From the NCBI GenBank assembly GCA_023438325.1, contig JAEXRB010000151.1, forward strand, positions 1 through 8,924: a stretch of 8,924 nucleotides of DNA. The letters are read 5' to 3'. The notes under the pieces were generated by a model. That model was not told where the DNA came from and did not search any database. It was given only the letters and a program-made list of their open reading frames with translations. Below, one piece after another: positions 1 through 5,875 of the stretch; within the stretch, counting starts at the first letter, position 1, and each line of letters starts with the position of its first letter. This DNA is from Pseudomonadota bacterium. GTDB lineage: Bacteria > Pseudomonadota > Gammaproteobacteria > Xanthomonadales > Xanthomonadaceae. The translations under genes were made by a program, and so were the position numbers.

Positions 1-44
1 CCGGCTTAGAAGGCCGGTGCTCTATCCAGTTGAGCTACGGGCGC
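1..44 (-). tRNA. tRNA-Arg (UCU), 3' part cut by window edge
   Basis: Read leftward from 44, the sequence gives a 7-nt acceptor strand GCGCCCG, TA, a D-arm with stem GCTC/GAGC, and an anticodon arm with stem CCGGC/GCCGG around the loop CTTCTAA. That puts anticodon TCT at positions 34-36, so the tRNA reads AGA/AGG arginine codons. The variable loop, T-arm and 3' acceptor strand lie beyond the left edge. It sits 60 nt downstream of tRNA-Pro on the same strand, with no promoter obvious between them. The two are probably co-transcribed from the promoter at 226-254. Confidence 0.93.
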
Positions 45-104
45 ATCGTCTGGATGATAACGCGCCGTCACTTTGAAAACCGGACAAGAACAGGTGAAAC
101 CTGA

Positions 105-181
105 TGGTCGGGGCAGAGGGATTCGAACTCTCGACATCCAGCTCCCAAAGCTGGCGCTCTACCAGGCTGAGCTATACCCCG
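105..181 (-). tRNA. tRNA-Pro (UGG), CCA encoded
   Basis: The complete cloverleaf is 77 nt including the encoded CCA (105-107). The acceptor CGGGGTA pairs with TGCCCCG through one T-G wobble. The D-stem is GCTC/GAGC and the anticodon stem CCAGC/GCTGG encloses TTTGGGA, giving anticodon TGG for proline CCN codons. The T-arm is GAGAG-TTCGAAT-CCCTC, which leaves one A-C mismatch in the T-stem (positions 52-62) where G-C would be expected. The C1-G72 pair and A73 discriminator match bacterial tRNA-Pro. It is the first gene of a leftward tRNA operon. Confidence 0.96.
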
Positions 182-218
182 AAACAGGCCCTACTCGCCG
201 CGGAAAACGCCGTGAAGG

Positions 219-244
219 GCCGCGCATGTTACGTGGTGCGCGGC
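219..244 (-). repeat. Perfect 8-bp inverted repeat over the tRNA promoter
   Basis: GCCGCGCA (219-226) and TGCGCGGC (237-244) are perfect complements around a 10-nt centre that contains most of the -10 element. As RNA from the upstream TorF transcript it would be a hairpin starting about 20 nt past the stop codon, so it may end that message. No T-run follows directly, so a classical intrinsic terminator is doubtful. As DNA it could be an operator site. Confidence 0.5.
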
Positions 245-254
245 ACTTCGTCAA
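226..254 (-). promoter_or_regulatory. Sigma-70 promoter of the tRNA-Pro/Arg operon
   Basis: On the minus strand TTGACG (249-254) and TAACAT (226-231) are separated by exactly 17 nt, close to the housekeeping consensus. The base run just after the -10 is GCGCGG, a GC-rich discriminator typical of stringently controlled stable-RNA promoters. A start about 7 nt past the -10 would leave a leader of about 38 nt before the tRNA-Pro 5' end at 181. The promoter lies between the torF-like stop (265) and the tRNA, so the tRNA operon does not depend on read-through. Confidence 0.8.
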
Positions 255-264
255 CGCACGTTCG

Positions 265-1002
265 TCAGAACTCGTAACCTGCCGACAACACGACGCGCCC
301 ATCGGCCAGATGCCGCTCACCCAGCGACTCGGCAATTTCCTCGCTGTAGCCGGACGTGTCGAAATAGGACAACTTGAGCGCGACATTGCCGAAGCTGCGC
401 GCCAAGGACACATCGAAATCCTTGTAGCTACCACCCAGCTCGCGACCGAGGTCGTAAAGGCCGGCGCCGGCGCCAAGGGTGAAGCCCGAATCGCCCAGCG
501 CCCACTCGCCGCTCAGGCGGTAGTACCACGCGGAGCTGCCCAGGTTCACGGTATCGGGCGAATAGGTGACTTCGGCGGCGTAATGCTCACCGATGCCCAA
601 CACGGCACTGTACTCATCGAAGTCCTGCTCGAAATCGCTCTCCGAGCCCGGATAGGCGACGCGGGTATAGAACAAGTCAAGCGTCAGTGTGTCGCTGATC
701 TGCCCGTTCCAGCCGATGTAGGCGTTGACTTCGTAATCAATGCCATCGTCCCAGTCCGCGCCGGAAGGCGTGAAGTCAACGCCGGAAAGAAGCGCGCCGA
801 CATAAAATCCGCTGGCATGCTCGGCCGCCAGCTCGGCCTGCAACGTGGGATCTTCCTGAGTCTGGGAGACGCCGCGCCAGACGTAATCACTGATCGCCCA
901 TACACCGCCGGAGACCGACCACGGGGACTCTTCCTGCGCAACGGCGGGAACGGCAAACAAGGCGAGTGCCGCAGCGGCGGCAAGACGGGACAAGGGCAAC
1001 AT
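265..1002 (-). CDS. TorF-family putative porin
   Basis: The 245-residue protein is predicted to be an outer-membrane beta-barrel of the TorF/Gcw_chp family (TIGR02001), whose transported substrate is not settled. Residues 1-22 form a Sec signal peptide (hydrophobic Ala/Leu core, AVA cleavage site before Gln23). The hallmark segment SDYVWRGVSQTQEDPTLQ begins near residue 38, followed by HASGFYVG and the glycine/aromatic alternation of amphipathic strands. The chain ends in Tyr-Glu-Phe, and a terminal Phe is the usual signature for barrel assembly by BAM. ATG at 1002 is chosen because GGAG (1011-1014) sits 8 nt upstream; the frame extends to a TTG at 1026 that lacks such a site. It lies 106 bp downstream of the sigma gene stop on the same strand, so the two could share a message, though no strong promoter is evident between them. 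The family assignment is firm; the function is not. Confidence 0.9.
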   Translation of the reverse strand: MLPLSRLAAAAALALFAVPAVAQEESPWSVSGGVWAISDYVWRGVSQTQEDPTLQAELAAEHASGFYVGALLSGVDFTPSGADWDDGIDYEVNAYIGWNGQISDTLTLDLFYTRVAYPGSESDFEQDFDEYSAVLGIGEHYAAEVTYSPDTVNLGSSAWYYRLSGEWALGDSGFTLGAGAGLYDLGRELGGSYKDFDVSLARSFGNVALKLSYFDTSGYSEEIAESLGERHLADGRVVLSAGYEF

Positions 1003-1010
1003 CGACGGCA

Positions 1011-1014
1011 CTCC
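1011..1014 (-). promoter_or_regulatory. Ribosome binding site of TorF-like gene
   Basis: GGAG on the minus strand lies 8 nt before ATG 1002 and decides this start over the upstream in-frame TTG at 1026. Confidence 0.7.
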
Positions 1015-1108
1015 ATCTAAGGACAAAGGGGAAACCTGCCTACACTACCGAATGATCAGGTGCGAAAAAAGTGTTTTCAGGCCCTGTCCCATGCTGGTTC
1101 GTTCAGGC

Positions 1109-1664
1109 TCACGTCTCCAGTTCGCGCAGAAGCCAGGCGCGGGCAATACGCCATTCGCGCTGCACGGTGCGCACTGAAATCGCCATGGTTTCGGCGATTT
1201 TCTCCTGCGACAGACCGGCGAAAAAGCGAAGCTCGACAATCTGCGCCTGACGGAAATCAAGCTGTTCCAACGCATCCAAGGCTTCGCCCAACGCCTGTGG
1301 TTTCCCGTCGATGGGCAGCTCCTCACTGATCCGCGTCATCTCGTGCGGTTCGTCACGCACTTGCCGCATGCGCGCCTGTCTCCTTCGAGCCGCGTCGATC
1401 AACACCTGCCGCATCGTGCGGGCAACCAAAGCCCAGCATGTGCTGACGATTGGCTACTTCGGGCAGGCGCGATGCATCGAAAAGGCGCAGGAATGACTCG
1501 CTGACCAGCTCGGTGGTACTCAAGGTGCGCGGGCCGTGTTCGGCACGCAATTGCGCATCGGCCAATTCGCGCATCGCCGAGTACAAGTACTGGACTACCT
1601 TGTCGCGCGCCTGCGCATCGCCTGCCTGAAGGGCGGGAAGCAGAGCCGTGATGTCTTGCATCAT
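1109..1664 (-). pseudogene. ECF sigma factor (TIGR02999-like), frameshifted
   Basis: Two overlapping minus-strand frames together make one complete ECF sigma-70 factor. Frame A runs from ATG 1664 (another ATG at 1661) and carries the sigma-2 start, with segments LYSAMRELADAQLRAE and TLSTTELVSESFLRLFD. It breaks just after NRQHMLGF near 1428. Frame B resumes with VARTMRQVLIDAARRR and carries sigma-4, including LDFRQAQIVELRFFAGLSQEKIA and the helix-turn-helix MAISVRTVQREWRIAR, ending at TGA 1109-1111. Removing one of the paired G residues (C at 1426 or 1427 on the plus strand) gives a seamless 184-residue protein, the usual family size. As read, translation leaves frame and adds about 24 unrelated residues (GCPHDAAGVDRRG...) before stopping at 1353. 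Family members normally direct promoter-specific transcription and often sit beside a Ser/Thr kinase gene; none is seen here. Either the gene is a recent pseudogene or the base is a sequence error. A GGGGG (1672-1676) 7 nt upstream is a weak ribosome site. Confidence 0.85.
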
Positions 1665-1783
1665 TGGGCCGCCCCCGATGAACCCGTGGCCTTCGCAGGC
1701 GCAGGAACGAGGTCGGGGAAGCGCTCGGAAAGCGCATCCCGCCCGTGCTCCAGAGCCAGCGCCTCGGCCAGCGATTGAGTCAT
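1661..1783 (-). CDS. Possible 40-residue ORF overlapping the sigma start
   Basis: An ATG at 1783 opens a 40-codon frame (starting MTQSLAEALALEHGRDALSE) whose TGA (1661-1663) overlaps the sigma gene's ATGATG start. Its residue mix is protein-like (Leu/Ala/Glu-rich helix, then a Pro/Ala-rich tail), and its third codon positions are GC-rich. The alternative upstream extension of the sigma frame over the same DNA reads as Cys/Arg/Gly-rich nonsense. A strong purine run (AAGGGGGAGAGG, 1806-1817) is 22 nt before this ATG, too far for a normal ribosome site; it would better suit a TTG at 1796 in the sigma frame. I do not recognise the product. It may be a small coupled leader ORF or chance. Confidence 0.3.
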   Translation of the reverse strand: MTQSLAEALALEHGRDALSERFPDLVPAPAKATGSSGAAQ

Positions 1784-1860
1784 CCCATCCCGGCAACAGA
1801 TGCCGCCTCTCCCCCTTGCGGTCGTTCGGCGAGCGCCTGCTCGACTATATCCATCGCCCC

Positions 1861-1881
1861 AAAAACTCATGGCGGGTTTTT
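1861..1881 (+). terminator. Terminator-like hairpin in the divergent spacer, plus strand
   Basis: AAAAACTC (1861-1868) pairs with GGGTTTTT (1874-1881) around ATGGC; as plus-strand RNA the only imperfect pair is a U-G wobble. The right arm supplies the U-run. The stem is A/U-rich and so weak. It lies about 80 nt before the surface-protein start, and its role is unproven. Confidence 0.3.
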
Positions 1882-1900
1882 CCACTGCGCTGCGCATAGG

Positions 1901-1930
1901 AAAGAAAAGCCCCGGCCTCAAGCGCCGGAG
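1901..1930 (-). terminator. Terminator-like hairpin in the divergent spacer, minus strand
   Basis: Read leftward, CTCCGGC (1924-1930) pairs with GCCGGGG (1910-1916) around a 7-nt loop and is followed by CTTTTCTTT. One pair is U-G in minus-strand RNA but C-A in plus-strand RNA, which favours function on the minus strand. It would stop antisense transcription leaving the surface-protein gene before it enters the sigma gene. If the sigma promoter lies further right, it would instead be an attenuator in the sigma leader. Confidence 0.45.
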
Positions 1931-1945
1931 TTCCATCCACGCCAC

Positions 1946-1949
1946 GGAG
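1946..1949 (+). promoter_or_regulatory. Ribosome binding site of the surface-protein gene
   Basis: GGAG lies 9 nt before ATG 1959. This start places a signal peptide directly at the N-terminus, whereas the open frame upstream to 1800 encodes unlikely sequence. Confidence 0.7.
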
Positions 1950-1958
1950 TTGGTCACC

Positions 1959-4667
1959 ATGAAATCACCCCGCCGCCACATATTCCACTGCCTGCCGGCA
2001 ATACTGCTTTTCTCTTGCATCCCGCTTGCCGCCCAAGCGGCGACATGCCGGGTCACGCCCAGCGGCACGGGCAATGGAAGCGACTGGCTTCAACCTGCCT
2101 CGCTGCAAGGTGCACTCGCCAATTCGAGCTGCACCACCATATGGGTGGCGCAAGGCACCTACATGCCGGACGAAGGCAGCGGCGATCGCAACGCAAGATT
2201 CAACATCACCCGCAACCTGCAGCTTTACGGCGGTTTTGCCGGCAATGAAACCCGTTTCGACGAGCGCGCCAGCACAGACCCTGCGTCAACCACCCTCTCC
2301 GGTGAAATCGGAGATGCCAGCACCAGCGACGACAACAGCTACAAACTTCTGCACATCGACACCAACACGATTCCCGGCGGAATCACCGCCAGTACTGTCA
2401 TCGATGGATTCACGATTCGCGGCGCAAATGGTTCCGCCGGCTTCCCGGACAACATGGGAGCCGGCCTTCTTTGCCACGCCAGACAGCCCGCACCACCCGC
2501 GCGAAGCTGCTCCCCCACGCTGACACGACTTCATTTCATCGAAAACAAAGGCGCGACCTTCGGTGGTGCGATCGCTTTCTACGTTGAAAGCGGCAGCACC
2601 GCTTCGCCGCAGGTGTCTGATGTGACCTTCACCGGCAATCACGCCCTGAGGCAAGGCGGTGCCGTCCATGTGCAAATCATGGGGCCCTCGGCCACGGTCG
2701 CACCGCGGTTCCTGCGAACGGCGTTCATCGACAACGCAACGTCCCCCAGCATCATTGGCGATGGCGGCGGCGCCATGTTCCTGCATCCCGGCACACAAGG
2801 CGGCACCATTGAGGTATCCGTTCTGAATAGCACCTTCTCCGGCAACCACACGACGGGCACCTCCGGTCGTGGTGGCGCGATCTACATCAACGGAACAGGT
2901 GGACCATCGCGCTTGAACGTGCTTCACAGCACGTTTTCCGGCAATACCTCCACATTCCAATCCAGCGCGGAACATGCCGGGCAAACGGCATATGCGTCTG
3001 GAAGCCGGGCAGAGATACAGGTCGTGAACTCGATCACCACCGATCTGCATCCGTTCCGACAAGAATCGCAAGCCACGCTGACGCTTCAGGGAAACATCCT
3101 GCCACTCGGCACCGCCTGCCCGGATCTCGCCATCTGCTCTGGCAACATCACCGGCGACGCCTTGCTCGGCCCCTTGCAGCACAACGGCGGCAACACGCCC
3201 AACCGTCTGCCCGCCATCGACAGCCCAGCCATCGATGCGGCGGAATGTGGAGATATTTCCATCGACCAGCGCGAAATCATCCGTCCACAAGGACTGCGGT
3301 GCGATGCAGGTTCGGTGGAAAATCGCCCGCGCTCCTTGAACTTGACGATCGAAGGCAACGGCAGCGTGGAAGCCGCGCTTCAACCGAGCGGGGCCAGCGC
3401 AGCGCCGTGCGCCCAGACATCGTCTCCCTGCACCTACAGTTACGGCGAAGAAGATGAGCAGATTCTCCAGTTCACCCTCACCGCCAGCCCTGATCCCCAC
3501 TGGAATCTGGCCGGCTGGCAGGGAGACTGCACGGCCGATACCGAAAACCCGCTGCAAGCCCATGTGAGCGTGATATCGATCCAATCGTGCACGGCCAGCT
3601 TTGCATTGGACGAACTCACTGTGACGACGGTCTCCGCACCTGCCAGCGGCGGCAGCCTTCATGCGCCCGGAGGCATCGACCTCAACGCGGTGCCATACGG
3701 CACCATGCTCAACCTCGTCGCCACACCCAATGCAGGCTGGGATGCAGCCCTCGCGGCCGACTATCCGCCGATGCTGAGCTGCGGCGGCCAATCGGTGATG
3801 TCGACCGATGCCACCCAGCAGCCAGATGGAACCCTGAACTTCACCATTGGCCCGATCACGGCCGACTGCACCGTCACCGCCTATTTCGCCAATCAGGCAC
3901 CGCGCTTCGAGGCTTCCCTCAGCGAGATTCCGGCACTGGTCCGTGGCGCTCCGGTATCCAGGCCCGACTGGGCCACCAACATCCAAAGCGGTACCGGCAT
4001 CGACCCGGATCAGAGCCTGGCGTTTCAGCTCGAACTCGTCGCCAGCACGCCGCCCGGCACACAACTGTTTGCACCCCATGGCCATCCGCATGTCGATGCG
4101 AACGGCATCCTCAGCTTCACCCCCGGCCCCCACGCCGGCATCGCCATGTTCCAGGCCCGTCTGGTTGATGACGCCGGCAGCGCATACGGCGGCAGCGATA
4201 CATCCGATGCCGTGACGTTCGCCATCCGCATTGCCAAGGGCAGCACCGACCTATCGATCCACGCCGAAGTGCCGGACACCCTCAACTACCCCGGCGATCG
4301 GGTCTTCTTCGTCCTGCGCGTGGAAAATGCGGGCCCCAACGATGCCCAAAATGCACAGGTGCTGTGGACGCCGCCGCCGGAGCTTTGCTGGGTCGGATGG
4401 GTTTGCGAAAAATCGGGCGGCGCCGACTGTTCGACCTCCGGCAACGGGGTCATCGAGGACGTCATCCTGCTGCCGGCAAACGGTGTCCTGCGTTACCTCA
4501 TCGAGGCATCCCTGCCGCACCCTGCACCCGCAGAAATCATCAATGAAGCCATGCTGATCCCGGGCCTTGATCAGGCCGATCCTGACCCGAGCGACGATTC
4601 GGTCGAATGGGTCTTGCGGGTGGATGGATTGTTCCGCGATGGATTCGAGCCGCCTCCCACCCGTTGA
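1959..4667 (+). CDS. Secreted beta-helix / choice-of-anchor Q / DUF11 surface protein
   Basis: The 902-residue exported protein is probably cell-surface or secreted; its ligand is unknown. Residues 1-27 are a Sec signal peptide (basic start, hydrophobic core, AQA before Ala28). Residues 28-450 look like a right-handed beta-helix. After TCRVTPSGTGNGSDW and IWVAQGTY come FxxN motifs (Phe193, 224, 256, 293, 326) and GGA-type motifs (near 202, 233, 270, 305), the pair that defines polymorphic outer-membrane protein repeats. Residues 421-454 (SPAIDA...DQRE...RP.GLRCDAGSVE) match the choice-of-anchor Q consensus. Residues 459-645 hold two glycine-rich repeat modules, each with a GNG or GGS turn and cysteine pairs, resembling bacterial InlB-B-like repeats. 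Residues 648-760 resemble a cadherin/Ig-type module (GILSFTPGPHAG). Residues 763-887 fit DUF11 (GDRVFFVLRVENAGPNDAQNA). The tail DGLFRDGFEPPPTR may be a sorting signal. The mature part has 17 cysteines, suggesting disulfides. It is divergent from the broken sigma gene, which may have regulated it. The domain reading is by eye. Confidence 0.85.
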   Translation: MKSPRRHIFHCLPAILLFSCIPLAAQAATCRVTPSGTGNGSDWLQPASLQGALANSSCTTIWVAQGTYMPDEGSGDRNARFNITRNLQLYGGFAGNETRFDERASTDPASTTLSGEIGDASTSDDNSYKLLHIDTNTIPGGITASTVIDGFTIRGANGSAGFPDNMGAGLLCHARQPAPPARSCSPTLTRLHFIENKGATFGGAIAFYVESGSTASPQVSDVTFTGNHALRQGGAVHVQIMGPSATVAPRFLRTAFIDNATSPSIIGDGGGAMFLHPGTQGGTIEVSVLNSTFSGNHTTGTSGRGGAIYINGTGGPSRLNVLHSTFSGNTSTFQSSAEHAGQTAYASGSRAEIQVVNSITTDLHPFRQESQATLTLQGNILPLGTACPDLAICSGNITGDALLGPLQHNGGNTPNRLPAIDSPAIDAAECGDISIDQREIIRPQGLRCDAGSVENRPRSLNLTIEGNGSVEAALQPSGASAAPCAQTSSPCTYSYGEEDEQILQFTLTASPDPHWNLAGWQGDCTADTENPLQAHVSVISIQSCTASFALDELTVTTVSAPASGGSLHAPGGIDLNAVPYGTMLNLVATPNAGWDAALAADYPPMLSCGGQSVMSTDATQQPDGTLNFTIGPITADCTVTAYFANQAPRFEASLSEIPALVRGAPVSRPDWATNIQSGTGIDPDQSLAFQLELVASTPPGTQLFAPHGHPHVDANGILSFTPGPHAGIAMFQARLVDDAGSAYGGSDTSDAVTFAIRIAKGSTDLSIHAEVPDTLNYPGDRVFFVLRVENAGPNDAQNAQVLWTPPPELCWVGWVCEKSGGADCSTSGNGVIEDVILLPANGVLRYLIEASLPHPAPAEIINEAMLIPGLDQADPDPSDDSVEWVLRVDGLFRDGFEPPPTR

Positions 4668-4674
4668 CAGCCCG

Positions 4675-4735
4675 AACCGCGCTCCTGAACATGCGCGGTT
4701 GCGGCAACGTGCCGCGCCAGTTTTCAGGAAACCGG
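4675..4735 (+). promoter_or_regulatory. Tandem stem-loops between surface gene and potF
   Basis: Three adjacent inverted repeats fill this short spacer. AACCGCGC (4675-4682) pairs perfectly with GCGCGGTT (4693-4700). GCGGCA (4701-4706) pairs perfectly with TGCCGC (4710-4715), followed a few bases later by TTTT (4721-4724). CCaGTTT (4717-4723) pairs with AAACcGG (4729-4735), with one mismatch, and its TCAGG loop holds part of the potF ribosome site. The first two may terminate the surface-protein message; the third could modulate potF translation. None has a textbook U-tract directly after it. Confidence 0.45.
4726..4729 (+). promoter_or_regulatory. Ribosome binding site of potF
   Basis: AGGA lies 8 nt before ATG 4738. 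A second in-frame ATG at 4747 would be 17 nt away, so 4738 is preferred. Confidence 0.65.
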
Positions 4736-4737
4736 GA

Positions 4738-5874
4738 ATGAATGCGATGAAACCTTTGGCGATGCTCGCCGCCTGCCTTGCTCTGGCCGCCTGTGGTGGC
4801 GACAAGACACAGGATGCCTCCAAACCTGCCGCACCCGGTGCGGAGGCAAAGGTCCTGCACGTCTACAACTGGTCCGATTACGTGGCCGAGGACACCATCG
4901 CGCGTTTCCAGCAGGCCAGCGGCATCAAAGTGGTCTACGACGTGTACGACGCCAACGAAATGCTCGAAGCCAAGCTCGTCACCGGCGGCTCGGGTTACGA
5001 CGTGGTGTTCCCCTCCGCGCGCCCGTTCGCGCAGCGCCAGATCGCGGCCGGCATCTACGCGCCGCTGGACAAGGCAAAACTGCCGAACCTTTCCCATGTC
5101 GATGCCGACCTGCTCGCGGCCCTGTCCGATGTCGATCCGGGCAATGCACACGCCGTTCCCTACATGTGGGGGACCACCGGCATCGGCATCAACGTGGAGA
5201 AAGTGAAGGAACTTCTCGGAGAGGACGCGGCGCTGGATTCGTGGTCGTTGCTGTTTGACCCGTCCAACGCGGAAAAACTCGCCAAGTGCGGCATCAGCGT
5301 GCTCGACGACGATCAGGAGGCCTTCTCTGCCGCGCTGATCTGGCTGGGACAGGATGCCAACTCGCGCGATGCCGCGCAGATTGACGCAGTGAAGTCGGCA
5401 TACGCCGCAATCCGCCCGTCGATCCGCTATTTCAACTCCTCCAAGTACATCGACGACCTCGCCAACGGCGACCTGTGCCTGGCGATGGGCTACTCGGGCG
5501 ACGTGCTGCAAGCGCGTGACCGGGCCGAAGAAGCGGAAAACGGCGTGGAAGTGGCGTTCATCATTCCGAAGGAAGGCGCAGTGCGCTGGTTCGACCTGAT
5601 GGCCATCCCCAAGGACGCCCCGCACCCGGACAACGCGCACGCCTTCATCAACTTCCTGCTGCAACCGGATGTGATCGCGGACGTGACCAACTACGTGGGC
5701 TACGCCAACCCCAACACCGCCGCCACCTCCCTTCTGGATCAGGACATCGCCAACGATCCGGGCGTATATCCGGCAGCCGAGGTGGTCGCCAAGCTGGTGG
5801 ATCCTGCCTCCCTGCCCGAAACCCTCCAGCGCGAACGCGTGCGCGCATGGACAGGAATCAAGAGCGGCCAATAG
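4738..5874 (+). CDS. potF: Polyamine (putrescine) ABC transporter binding lipoprotein
   Basis: The 378-residue periplasmic receptor captures putrescine or a related polyamine and delivers it to PotH/PotI. A lipoprotein signal peptide ends in the lipobox LALAAC at Cys19, followed by a flexible Ala/Pro linker; E. coli PotF is soluble, so membrane anchoring is a difference. From residue 39 it follows E. coli PotF closely: VLHVYNWSDY (39-48), SGIKVVYDVYDANE (61-74), Ser93 in VVFPSAR, PYMWGTTGIGINV (141-153), IRYFNSSKYIDDLANGD (229-245), GYSGD (251-255), RWFDLMAIP (283-291), and RVRAWTGIKSG at the end. Trp45, Ser46, Asp47, Tyr48, Asp255 and Asp286 line up with known ligand contacts. The E. coli pocket Trp244 appears as Tyr252 and Phe276 as Trp284 (numbering from memory), so the preferred polyamine could differ. 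It is the first gene of potFGHI, with a 160-bp hairpin-rich gap before potG. Confidence 0.93.
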   Translation: MNAMKPLAMLAACLALAACGGDKTQDASKPAAPGAEAKVLHVYNWSDYVAEDTIARFQQASGIKVVYDVYDANEMLEAKLVTGGSGYDVVFPSARPFAQRQIAAGIYAPLDKAKLPNLSHVDADLLAALSDVDPGNAHAVPYMWGTTGIGINVEKVKELLGEDAALDSWSLLFDPSNAEKLAKCGISVLDDDQEAFSAALIWLGQDANSRDAAQIDAVKSAYAAIRPSIRYFNSSKYIDDLANGDLCLAMGYSGDVLQARDRAEEAENGVEVAFIIPKEGAVRWFDLMAIPKDAPHPDNAHAFINFLLQPDVIADVTNYVGYANPNTAATSLLDQDIANDPGVYPAAEVVAKLVDPASLPETLQRERVRAWTGIKSGQ

Positions 5875-5875
5875 C

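Noticed and set aside
73..1020. 315-codon plus-strand frame over the tRNA-Pro and TorF genes
   Set aside because: It runs through a tRNA and antisense to a well-supported outer-membrane protein; its product has no recognisable features.
1027..1108. Possible terminator or promoter between the sigma and TorF genes (run of six T on the minus strand near 1066-1071)
   Set aside because: No clear hairpin precedes the T-run and no convincing -35/-10 pair could be placed.
1421..1430. Programmed ribosomal frameshifting in the sigma gene
   Set aside because: No slippery heptamer, prfB-like stop context or downstream structure was seen; a simple extra base explains it.
1665..1796. N-terminal extension of the sigma gene from TTG 1796, which has a well-spaced AGAGG upstream
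   Set aside because: The added 44 residues are Cys/Arg/Gly-rich and unlike any sigma factor start, and the family length fits ATG 1664.
1800..1958. Upstream extension of the surface-protein frame to 1800
   Set aside because: It would bury the signal peptide and has no ribosome site; ATG 1959 has both a GGAG and a clean signal peptide.
2286..4133. 615-codon minus-strand frame inside the surface-protein gene
   Set aside because: Long antisense frames are common in GC-rich DNA. The plus strand carries a signal peptide, repeats and domains, while this product is Arg/Gly/His-rich without motifs.
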